From Pontibacter aquaedesilientis (GTDB lineage: Bacteria; Bacteroidota; Bacteroidia; Cytophagales; Hymenobacteraceae): a stretch of 64,000 bases of DNA. The stretch spans positions 62,001 to 126,000 of the forward strand of contig NZ_JACXAJ010000001.1 in assembly GCF_014773225.1 (NCBI RefSeq), given 5' to 3'. Shown piece after piece: positions 17,415 through 27,500 of this stretch (positions are counted from its first letter, which is position 1; every line of letters begins with the position of its first letter). The position numbers and the translations under genes are program-made. A model generated the notes under the pieces. That model was not told the DNA's origin and did not search any database. It saw only the letters and a program-made list of their open reading frames with translations.

Positions 17415-19649
17415 ATGAAGACAGCAACAGCGGATCAATATAAGAAAGAGACTTTCCCTGTGGAGGGGATGACCTGCGCATCCTGCGCCTCAAGTATCGA
17501 GAGTATGCTGCGCACGGTGGAGGGAGTAGAAGAGGCCAATGTCAATTTTGCCGGAAAGATGGTGCAGGTGGCCTATGCGCCAAAGCAGGTTAACCCGGGT
17601 CTACTGCGCGATACTTTGCATGAGATAGGTTTTGACCTGCTGATTGAGCAGCACACGGAGGAAGAGTTGGAAAGCAGGCAGGCCGCAGCGTTGGCTTCCC
17701 TGAAGACAAAGACCATAGTAGCCGCTTTGTTGGCATTTCCGGTGTTTGTGCTGGGTATGTTCTTCCACAATGCCTTTAGTTGGGGCAACTGGGCCATGCT
17801 CGCCTTCACCGCACCGGTATTGCTCTGGGCCGGGCGGCACTTCTTCGTGAACGCCTGGGGGCAGGCCAAGTACCTACGCGCCAACATGGATACCCTGGTG
17901 GCCTTGAGCACCGGTATTGCCTTTGCATTCAGCGTGTTCAACACCGTATACCCGCAATTCTTCCTCAGCCGCGGACTTGAACCGCATGTGTACTATGAGG
18001 CGGTAGCTGTAATTATTGCCTTTATTCTGATGGGCAAGTACCTGGAGGAAGGCGCTAAGAGTAGGAGTTCAGCTGCTATCAAAAAGTTGATGGGCCTCCA
18101 GCCTAAAACCGTGCGGGTAATCAGAAATGGCGTGGAAGCCGAGATCAGGATAGAGGAAGTGCGGGTCGGTGACAGCGTGCTGATGCTGCCAGGCGACCGT
18201 GTACCTGTGGACGGGGAAGTGGTGTCCGGTACCTCTTACGTGGATGAGAGCATGCTAAGCGGAGAACCGCTCCCCGTTCAGAAGCAAACGGGGGATTTGC
18301 TCTTTGCAGGCACCATCAACCAAAAAGGAAGTTTGCAGCTAATAGCACGTAAAACCGGTGGGGAAACCATGCTGGCCCACATCATCAAAATGGTGCAGGA
18401 AGCGCAGGGTAGCAAAGCCCCCGTGCAGAAGCTGGTTGATAAAATAGCGGGCATATTTGTGCCGGTCGTATTGGTAATTGCCCTGCTGACCTTTGCCGCA
18501 TGGCTGGTGCTGGGCGGGCAGGCTTTCCTCTCGCAGGCGCTCGTCTCTATGATCTCGGTACTGGTAATTGCCTGCCCCTGTGCACTTGGCCTTGCCACAC
18601 CAACTGCCATCATGGTGGGGGTTGGCCGTGGTGCTGAGCAGGGGATCCTGATTAAAGACGCCGAAAGCCTGGAGCACGCCTACAAAGCCAACGCCATCTT
18701 ACTCGACAAGACCGGAACTATCACAACCGGCAAACCCGCAGTGACGGATGTGGTGTGGGCACAAGGGATAGACCGGCAGCAGGAACTTGAGCAGCTTTTT
18801 TACTCCATGGAGGGCAAGTCTGAGCACCCGATCGCGCAGGCCATCTATACCTATTACAAGGAGCAGGGCATGCAAGCCAAAGAACCAGCCTATTTCAACA
18901 GCATCACGGGCATGGGTATAGAAGCTGACTTTGACGGCGAACGTTTTTATGCGGGCAACCAGAAACTGTTAAAGCAGGAAGGTATAGCTATAGCGGACCA
19001 CCTGCTGCAGGCCGCGCAACAGCTACAGCAGGATGCCAAGACGGCAATTTTCTTTGCTGACAAGCAACAGGCACTTGGCGTGTTTGCTGTGAGTGACCCA
19101 ATCAAGCCGGCCGCTGCGGAAGGGGTAAAGCAAATGAAGGATGCAGGCCTGGAGGTATACATGCTCACCGGTGATAATGCACAGACGGCTGCAGCCGTGG
19201 CACGCCAGGTCGGGGTGGAGCATTTCGAAGCTGAACTGCTGCCGGACGACAAGGCCTCTTTTGTAAAGAAACTGCAGGCAGAAGGCAAGGTGGTGGCCAT
19301 GGTGGGCGACGGCATCAACGACGCTCAGGCCTTGGCCACGGCTGATGTGAGCATCGCGATGGGACACGGTACTGACGTGGCCATGGATGTGGCGGGCATT
19401 ACGCTTATGCGTTCTGACCTCATGCAGGTGGCAGCGGCTGTTAACCTGTCGCGGGCCACGGTCCGCACTATCCGGCAGAACCTGTTTTGGGCCTTTATCT
19501 ATAATGTGATCTGTATACCTGTGGCCGCTGGTTTGCTATACCCGTTTACTGGATTTCTGCTGAACCCCATGATCGCAGGGGCAGCCATGGCGCTGAGCTC
19601 GGTGTCGGTAGTCAGCAACAGCCTGCGCCTGCGGGGAGTAAAGATTTAA
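17415..19649 (+). CDS. copA: Cu(I)-exporting P1B-type ATPase
   Basis: A 744-residue P1B ATPase that pumps Cu(I) out of the cytoplasm. One N-terminal HMA domain carries C21 and C24 (GMTCASC). The transmembrane metal site CPC is at 387-389, the phosphorylated D431 is in DKTGT, and the P1B HP motif is in SEHPIA. The hinge shows TGDN and [10 protein letters not shown]. The last helix has [15 protein letters not shown], the MxxSS signature of copper-type pumps. Eight membrane segments are expected. A small HMA protein gene starts 35 bp downstream, probably in the same transcript. Confidence 0.95.
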   Translation: MKTATADQYKKETFPVEGMTCASCASSIESMLRTVEGVEEANVNFAGKMVQVAYAPKQVNPGLLRDTLHEIGFDLLIEQHTEEELESRQAAALASLKTKTIVAALLAFPVFVLGMFFHNAFSWGNWAMLAFTAPVLLWAGRHFFVNAWGQAKYLRANMDTLVALSTGIAFAFSVFNTVYPQFFLSRGLEPHVYYEAVAVIIAFILMGKYLEEGAKSRSSAAIKKLMGLQPKTVRVIRNGVEAEIRIEEVRVGDSVLMLPGDRVPVDGEVVSGTSYVDESMLSGEPLPVQKQTGDLLFAGTINQKGSLQLIARKTGGETMLAHIIKMVQEAQGSKAPVQKLVDKIAGIFVPVVLVIALLTFAAWLVLGGQAFLSQALVSMISVLVIACPCALGLATPTAIMVGVGRGAEQGILIKDAESLEHAYKANAILLDKTGTITTGKPAVTDVVWAQGIDRQQELEQLFYSMEGKSEHPIAQAIYTYYKEQGMQAKEPAYFNSITGMGIEADFDGERFYAGNQKLLKQEGIAIADHLLQAAQQLQQDAKTAIFFADKQQALGVFAVSDPIKPAAAEGVKQMKDAGLEVYMLTGDNAQTAAAVARQVGVEHFEAELLPDDKASFVKKLQAEGKVVAMVGDGINDAQALATADVSIAMGHGTDVAMDVAGITLMRSDLMQVAAAVNLSRATVRTIRQNLFWAFIYNVICIPVAAGLLYPFTGFLLNPMIAGAAMALSSVSVVSNSLRLRGVKI

Positions 19650-19684
19650 ATTGAAAATATTTTAGTTTGTAAATTATGTTAAAT

Positions 19685-19894
19685 ATGAAGACCTATAAAT
19701 TTAAAACCACGATTAATTGCGGAAGCTGCATCAGAGCTGTGACACCACACCTCAATAAACTGGAAGGAGTGCAGGAGTGGAAAGTGGACACTGACAATCC
19801 AGACAAAGTGTTGGAGGTAAGCTCTGATAGCCTGGATGCGCAGACCATTAAAAGCACAGTTGAAAAGGCTGGATTTAAGGCAGAGCAAATCTAG
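19685..19894 (+). CDS. Small heavy-metal-associated (HMA) domain protein, CopZ-like
   Basis: A 69-residue single HMA domain, a ferredoxin-like fold that would pass Cu(I) to the CopA pump just upstream. The metal motif is NCGSC rather than the usual MxCxxC, a variant frequent in Bacteroidota proteins of this kind. ATG 19676 adds three residues and is an alternative start. The gene ends at a good terminator (19956-19994). Confidence 0.82.
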   Translation: MKTYKFKTTINCGSCIRAVTPHLNKLEGVQEWKVDTDNPDKVLEVSSDSLDAQTIKSTVEKAGFKAEQI

Positions 19895-19955
19895 AAATCG
19901 AGAGCACCGCTTTCCAAATTTTTTCAACGCTTGCGTGCTGAAGAGATTTGATAAT

Positions 19956-19994
19956 AAAATGGGCAAACTGTTATGTCAGTTTGCCCATTTTTTT
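19956..19994. terminator. Terminator of the copA operon
   Basis: AAAATGGGCAAACTG pairs with CAGTTTGCCCATTTTTTT around a 6-base loop. The A-run and T-run make it usable from both sides. Its right arm overlaps the stop codon (19976-19978) of the convergent gene. Confidence 0.88.
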
Positions 19995-20368
19995 AACCTG
20001 CCAGGTATGTGAGGAGGGTGAAGGTCTATTTTCCTTTTGGTGAGGAGCGCAAACACCAACATGGCTATACCTGCAACCGCCAGGCTCCCAGCATCGGGTA
20101 CTCCGTTGGCCTGCATTACTTCGATACTAGCCAAGACCGGTTCTCCCTGTTGGATGGGCCAGAAATAAAAGGCTGCGGCTGTGTACGCCGCAAAGGCTAG
20201 GAGCAGCAGGGCACGGCCTATTTTATCCAGAAAAACCATGAAGCTGAAAATGGCCACGGTCAGGTAAACCGTAATCCAAATGATGGCATCCGGGCGCCTG
20301 TACTGCAGGGCAGTTAACACCACAAAACCCAAACCTAATAAAATAGCGAGTATTTGTTTAAATGTCAT
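19976..20368 (-). CDS. TMEM220-like small membrane protein
   Basis: A 130-residue protein with about four hydrophobic helices (~5-20, ~30-50, ~52-70, ~93-110). A QYRRPDAIIWITVY segment after the first helix resembles the QxxDPD...W..Y pattern of the transmembrane 220 family, whose function is unknown. ATG 20368 is preferred to the in-frame TTG at 20377. The C-terminal tail is basic with HPPHIPGR. Confidence 0.7.
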   Translation of the reverse strand: MTFKQILAILLGLGFVVLTALQYRRPDAIIWITVYLTVAIFSFMVFLDKIGRALLLLAFAAYTAAAFYFWPIQQGEPVLASIEVMQANGVPDAGSLAVAGIAMLVFALLTKRKIDLHPPHIPGRLKKWAN

Positions 20369-20498
20369 CGTTCTCAATGTTTTGTTACATAGCTATACTT
20401 CTCAGGGGGGCAAAAGTTATCCCTTAAAAGTATATCTTGCAGCTAAAAATAAACAGCCAAAACACTACCGTGAACGCCTGCAAATTCTTCGGTTTGAG

Positions 20499-21515
20499 TT
20501 ACCAGGCCCACTGCGGGCACAGCACCTTAGACGTGTTACGGAGCTTCATGCCTAGCACCACCTCATGGCCACCGGCATTGGCAGGGCCCAGCGCCGAAAC
20601 GCTTGCGTCGTATGAGTAGCTCAGATCCAGTAGGTAACTGATGTTTATTCCTGCCATAGCGGCCACCGATTCTTTGTGGCGGTACGATACGGCAGCCCAT
20701 AAACGATCGCTGTACATCGCTTTGAGCGTAGCATCAACAGATAACGGGCTTGGTTGGGCCATTTTCAGCATCACCGAAGGTATAAGCGCCAGGTCAGGCG
20801 ATATGTCAACGCGGTAGCCCCCGGTCAGGAAATAGTGCTTTTGCAAACGGCCGCTGTTGTCAGTGGCTGAGCCCGTGGTAAGGAGTTCACGCTTGCTGGG
20901 CACCAATTGCGCACCGGCCAGGCCCAGATAGAAATTGTAGGAGTAAAGCCACAGCCCCATGTTCAGGTCTAACTTCGTTTCGTTGACGCGGCCATCGTTC
21001 AGAGCCGGGTCGTTTTTGTTGATGACGCGTACGGCGGATGGGTCCAGGCTATATTGCAGTACGCCTGGTGCCACCCCGGCGGCCAAACGCAAATGGCGGG
21101 TAAGCGGCTGGTGGTAGGCGTAGTTCAGGTTGAAGCTGCTGCGCTTGAGCGGACCTGTGGTAGTTGTCATCGCGACAGCACCGAGACCATGGTGCGGACG
21201 AATACGGCGGTAGGTCGTTGGCTTTTTAGTGGTCGCTTCTTTTGGCACAGTTCCCGGTCGCTGCAGCCTGGCGGACGGGTTCACATCCTTCATGATCGGG
21301 GTATGGAAAGTCGCATAGTAAGAAACAGGCGCGCCCTCCAAACCAGACCACTGGTGTCGCGTGCCGAGTTTCACATCGGCGTAGTCCTCTATACCTGCAA
21401 TGGCGGGGTTGAGCAGGTAATTGTTCAAGGTATACTGGGTATACTGCGGCTTCTGTTGGGCCATTGCCTGGCTGGCCATCAGTAGCACAAATCCAAAAGC
21501 TAAAAGTTTGTTCAT
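20499..21515 (-). CDS. PorP/SprF family outer-membrane protein (T9SS-associated)
   Basis: A 338-residue protein with a signal peptide (~1-19, ending AMAQ) and the family's hallmark opening QYTQYTLNNYLLNPAIAG, then HQWSGLEGAP. The rest is beta-barrel-like strands ending at LGMKLR. PorP/SprF proteins work with the type IX system; in Flavobacterium SprF is needed for export of the giant adhesin SprB. Here it starts 6 bp after the stop of a giant type B cargo protein, so it is almost surely that protein's secretion or anchoring partner. Confidence 0.93.
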   Translation of the reverse strand: MNKLLAFGFVLLMASQAMAQQKPQYTQYTLNNYLLNPAIAGIEDYADVKLGTRHQWSGLEGAPVSYYATFHTPIMKDVNPSARLQRPGTVPKEATTKKPTTYRRIRPHHGLGAVAMTTTTGPLKRSSFNLNYAYHQPLTRHLRLAAGVAPGVLQYSLDPSAVRVINKNDPALNDGRVNETKLDLNMGLWLYSYNFYLGLAGAQLVPSKRELLTTGSATDNSGRLQKHYFLTGGYRVDISPDLALIPSVMLKMAQPSPLSVDATLKAMYSDRLWAAVSYRHKESVAAMAGINISYLLDLSYSYDASVSALGPANAGGHEVVLGMKLRNTSKVLCPQWAW

Positions 21516-21521
21516 AGGCTG

Positions 21522-24500
21522 TTATTTGACAATTGTTACGCTTCCTGAAAGTGGTTTCTCATGTTGATCCAGCTGGATGACATAATAATAAGTAGCCAAA
21601 GGCAATTCCTTCCCGTTTTGGCTGCCATCCCACGGCAGTTTGTATCCTAAAGAGCTGAATACCAGATTGCCCCACTGGTTGAACACCTGCACCTTACAAT
21701 TCGGGTACTGCTCTATGTTGAGGATTTCCCACACATCGTTGATGCCGTCGCGGTTCGGGGTAAAGGTATTCGGCACGTAAACCAGCTGTTGCACTGTGAT
21801 GGTCACCTCGTCTGTGGACACGCAACCGGCCTCGTTGGTCACGGTGACAGTGTAGGTCGTGGTTTCCTCCGGTTTGGCGTATGGGTTGGCGATGTTCGGG
21901 TTACTCAGGCCCTTGGCCGGCGACCAGGTATAGGTCTTGCCGCCGCTTGCCGCCAGCTGCACCGTACGACCCAGGACAACGGTCTGGTCTGACCCGGCAT
22001 TGGCACTCGGGGCAGGCACTGTTACGGTTACCGGTCGGCGCTCACTTGCGCAAGAAAGAGCCACTTCCTGCACGTAATAAGTCGTGGTGCTGGTGAGGAC
22101 AGGCGTGGTGAAGCTATCGCCTACCTTGACCGGAACTCCGCCATTTGGTTGGGTAAACCATTCCAGTCGACCGCCTTTGCCAGTGGCAGTCAGGGTGGTT
22201 TTGGAGCCGTGGCAAATCGTTTGCCCTTGGGCAATTGGCATGGCTGGGAGTGTCGTCACTGTGATCATCACCGGGTCACTAACCAGCCGCTCGCAAGACT
22301 CTGAGGTGACAATGCGTCGGAACCAGGTCGTTTGGGTAAGGGCGGCAGGCTGATAGTCTTTGCCATTGTTGGTGCCGGTTGCCGTTGTATAGCCCTTGTC
22401 CGGACCGCTGGTGCTGCTTTCCCAGACGTAGGTATAGGCGCCGCTACCGCCGGTTGGCAGGGTGCCTGCCAGTGGGGTAGGAGCCGTGCCGTGGCAAATG
22501 GTCTGGCTGGTGCTCACACGGTTGTTGGCCATAGGCGGACGCACACTGATGAATACCGCCGCACTGGTGTCAGGGGTTGGCCCGGACAATACTACGCGTC
22601 GGAACCAGGTCGATTGGGTAAGTGCAGCCGGGCTGTAGTCCTGCCCGGTGCTGCTGCCTCCTGCCGTTACGAAACCAGCTTTAGCGCTCTTGGTGCTGGA
22701 CAGCCACAGGTATAGGTAGGAGCCGTCGCCCCCTGCCGGCAAGGAGCCTTTGAGCTGGCTTGGTTTGTTGCCGGCACATATTACCTGGTCGCTGTAGATG
22801 TTGTTGTTAACAACGCCTTTGTGCACTTCAATCAAAACAGGTTCAGAAACCGTCTCGCAGCCACCGGAAATCACACGGCGACGGAACCAGGTCGATTCCT
22901 GCATGGCGCCCGGGCTGTAATTCCGGCCAGTGTTTATGCCTGCCGCCAGCTGGTAACCGGTGTGCTGACTGCCGCTGCTCTCCCAAACATAGGTATAGGA
23001 GCCGGCCCCTGCGCCACCCGATGGATTAGAACCCGAGAGTGGTGCGGGTGTCTGGCCTTTGAAAATAGTCTGCTGCAGGCCAATGGTGTTATTGGTGATG
23101 CTCGGGGACACCGTGATCGTCACCGTATTCGAGGTATGGGTACACGGGCCAGACTCCACCACGCGGCGGTACAGCGTTGTGCTGGTCAGAGGGCCGGTAC
23201 TCAGGTCGGCTGACGTGCCATTTAATCTACGGAACACCCCATCGGTACCCGCTGCTTCCCAGTAATAGGTATAGCTGCCGTCGCCACCGGTTGGTTGCGA
23301 ACCCCTGAGTTTAGCCGGGGCGCTGCCGGTACAGATGACCTGATCCGCCGAAATGGTATTGTGGGCGATCACCTCATTCACCAGTATCCGTACGGTTTCA
23401 GATACATGGCTGCACTCCCCGGCTACAACCTTGCGGCGGAACCAAGTGGTTTGCGTGAGCTTGCCAGGCTGGTAATGCATGCCGTTGTTTATACCTGACG
23501 CTGGCTCAAAGTCTTGGCCTTCGGTGCGGCTTTCCCATAGGTATACGGGCTGCTCATTTCCGCCTGTCGGACGCGTAGCCTTGAGTTCGGCCGGGGCTTC
23601 ACCGGCACACACCGCATGTTCTTTGGTCGTGATGGTATTGTTGCTGATAACCGGTTGCACCACAATTTCCAGCATTTCGCTCACCGACTGGCTGCAAGGG
23701 GCTGAGTAAACGATCCTTCTGAACCAGGTGCGCTCAGTCAGCGGAGTCGGGGCCGTATAATCGGCTTGGTGATTCGTGCCGGCTGCAGAGGTAAAGCTCA
23801 CACCGTCCCGGCTGCTTTCCCACAGGTAGGTATAGCTTCCGTTGCCACCTGCCGGTGCCGTTCCTTTGATAGTTTGTAGCACATCGCCTTCGCAGATGGT
23901 TGCTTTTGCTGTTGAAATGCTGTTGTTGCTGATGGCTGGCAGGACGGATATTTTCACGGCGGCACTTGTATGAGCGGCACATGGCCCTGATATGACCACT
24001 CTTCTGAACCAGGTATTTTGTTGCAGGGCTTCCGGATGATAAGAGGCACTGGTCGCTCCTTCAACGGTGCCAAATCCCTCTTCCGGTCCCAGCTCGCTTT
24101 TCTCCCATCGGTAGGTAAAGCTGCCGTTGCCGCCTGTAGGCTCGGAACCAGAAATAATAGTAGGGCGCTGGCCGGCACAAATCGGGGCTACCGCCGCAGA
24201 CAGTGTGTTGCGATCGATGCGCTTGTTCACCGTAACCGTTACCGGGCGGCGCTCACTACTACCGCAGCCATTCGGGTTCACGGCTTCCACATAGAAAATG
24301 GTAGTTTCGTTGAGGGGAGCTGTTTCAAAGCTGTAGCCTTCGAACAAGTGTCGCTCGGCTGTAGCGCTGGCATACCAGCGGAAAGTATTGGTCGTGGTGC
24401 TGTTGACGGTGAGAGTAGCAGAGCTGCCTTCGCAGACAGTTACCGGGGCCACAGTCGGTGCCGTCGGCAGGTTCACAACTGTTACCTCCACCACATCGGA

Positions 24501-27500
24501 GTTTTGGACACATTCCCCGGAAATTACTTCCCGCATATACCAGGTCGTTTGCGTCAGGGCTGTCGGGCTGGTATAGTGCTGGCCAGTGTTGGCGCCGGGT
24601 GCCGGGGTAAACGTGGCATCCGGGCCAGTCGTGTTGAACAGCCAACGATAGGTATAGCTGTTGTTGCCGCCAACCGGAATGCTTCCCGAAAGCACAGCCG
24701 CAGCGGTGCCTTCACAGATTATCTGCTGACCTGCTATGCTGATGTTGTTATCCGCTATGGCCGGCTGTACCGTAATGGCTATTTCGCCACTTACGCTCTC
24801 GCCACAAGGACTACCGGTTACTACCCGGCGGTACCACATTGTTTTGTCGTTTATCTGCGGGGTGTAGTTAAGCCCGGTATTGTTACCCACAGCCGGCACA
24901 AAATCTCTTCCTTCGCTGCGCATTTCCCAGCGGTACGTTTTCTGGCTGTTGCCTCCCTGCGGCATACTGCCAATGATAACAGCTGGTGTGCTGCCACTGC
25001 AAATGGTATTTTGCTGTACCGAAACAAAGTTCATCGTGATCGGCTTCACCACCGACACTTTCACGGCTTCGCTTATGTGCTCCTGGCAAGTGCCTGATTT
25101 GGCCTTACGGCGGAACCAGGTGGTTTGGGTGAGTATGCCCGGGTTGTAGTGCTGTTCGGTATTGTTGCCGCTTGCCGCCCGGAAGCTGCCAGTGTTGCCT
25201 GTAGTTGAATACTCCCAGATATAGGTATAGCTGCCAGTGCCACCTGTTGGCTGGCTTCCTTGCAGCGTGGCAGCTTCAGCACCTTCGCAGATCGGGGCTA
25301 TACCTGTGATAATGTTGTTTTCCACGACTGGCGTTACCGTGACTTCAATAGGGGCTGAGACATGGGAACATCCGGCAGAAAGCACAGCTCTTCTAAACCA
25401 GGTGTTGCGAGTCAGGGCACCAGGCTGGTAAGTGGCCGCCGTCGCACCTGCAATTTCTTCAAAGCCATCAGTTTCACCGGTTACGCTTACTTCCCAACGG
25501 TAGGTATAGCTGTTGTTGCCGCCTGCCGGGCTGGTTCCGGAAAGCAGGGCTGGGGACTGTCCTGCGCACACTGTGGCAGCCTCATGGAGTCTGTTATTGT
25601 CCAATGCTGGCAGAACAGTTATCTGTGCCGACACGATGGGGCTGTAGCAACCGTTGGTTACCGCGCGAACATAAAAAGTGTTGATGCCTTCCGGCAGGTT
25701 GGTGGCAGTATAGCTTTTGTTATTGCCTAAAGGTTGTGTCGCCGCTGCATCAGCAAACCATTCATAACCTCCGGCATTGCCCTCGGCCACTAAAGTAGCG
25801 CTGCTTCCAGCGCCACACAGGGTCAACGGAGCAACTACCGGAGCTGGGGTTGGAGGGTATAACGTTACCTTCACAGCCGTCCTAACACTGGAGCAACCGC
25901 CTTCAACTGTCGTCTGAGCATAGAAAGTAGATGTTTCGTTTAAGGCTTGGGTCGTATAGCTATCGCCTTCATGCAATAACTGGCCGCCAGTGGGCTGGTC
26001 GTACCAGGTAATAACGCCTTCCGGGTTAATGATACGTAGTGTGGCGCTGCTGCCCGGACAAAGAGTGGTTGCAATCCCTTCTGCAATTGGTGCGGCCGGG
26101 AGGCTGCTAACTGTTACCTGTAGCGCTTCGGAAACCTCGCAGCTTCCTGCCCGATAGGTATAAGTTAAGGTATAGGTACCTGCCTCGGCCGGATTGAAAA
26201 CACCCTCTTCCGATACCAAGGGAGAGCCGCTCCAAACACCGCCTGTAGGCGAAGCTTCAAGTTGCATTGTCCCGCTGTTGAGGCAAACCACTTCTTTGGC
26301 GGCTTTTAAAGTCAGTTCAGGTATCGCATCGATGGTAATAAGTTGCGTAGCGGCCTCAGAGTCACCGCACTCGTTTGTGGCAGTCACTTGTACCTCATAG
26401 GTGCCAGGCTCGGTAAACCGGATAGTGGGGTATGCCGAATTTGCATCGCTGCCCTCCTCGAAGGCAATGGCCCCCGGCCCACTCACTGCCCAGGTATACG
26501 TACTGATTTGTCCGGCCTGCGCATCATAAAGCGGAAGATGTTTTGGGTTATTTTCTGAAAAGAAAACTGTCTGAGGTCCACAGTAAGTAGCGGCTTCCGG
26601 CAAAGTGACGACCGGCTTCTGAATCACAGTAACCTCAGACTCCTGCTTGCTTACAGCAGAACAAACGCTGCTGGCCACCAGCGAAACCGTATAACTGCCA
26701 GATTTGCCGAAGCTGAAAACCGGGTTTTCAGAGTTGGCGTCGGTGCCCTCAGCAAAGCTCCAGCCCTCCTGTGGCGATACGCTCCAGGTATAGCGCAGGT
26801 CTGTTCCGGTTGATTTATTTTGAGCCCTGAAAATAGAAGGAGCACACACCCCTCCGTCATGGGTTAAGTCAAAGGCGGCTTTGGGCACATCGTTCACCAC
26901 AATCGTCTGCTCCATCACAGTCGGCAGACATGTCGAGTTAGGGTCCAAAGGATAGGACGTCAGGCGCACCGTGTACTCTCCCAGCTTATTGAAAACCACA
27001 TTTGGAGAGAGCGTCTCGCTGTTTCCGGAGGAGAAGGTCCAGCCTGTGGCCGGGAAGATCTCCCACTTTACGCGGTAGCGGTCCGTTCTGGCCGAGGCGT
27101 CGTATCCGTTCTTTGTCTTGTCCTGAAACTTCACCGGCTCACCCAGACACACATTGCCTATGGCAAAATTGGCTATTGGGCCTTTGGAGATACGTATACC
27201 TGTGAAGGTGGCGATAGAAACGTTACACTGGTTGGTAGCCGTGCCGGTCAGTGTAAAACCGTTGGGCTTGTCTTTGGAGGACTCCAGAAACTCATGGCGC
27301 AGGATACGGTCAGCTGGCAGCTCTGTGTGCTTATAGGTAACAGCAGGCGTACCGTCGTCGAACTGGAAGGTATAGACCGTATGAGGAGAATTGCCCTCCA
27401 CTCCGGTGATTTTGAAACCATAGGACACAGGGGCGCAGTCGATGTTGTTGCCGTCGCTTGTTATACCTAGGCCTGGGTTACTGCCGATGAACATCTGCTC

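Noticed and set aside
24018..25097. 359-codon frame antisense to the adhesin
   Set aside because: It exists because the repeats lack stops in that frame; the composition is Arg/Ala/Gly-rich shadow coding, and the sense gene is certain.
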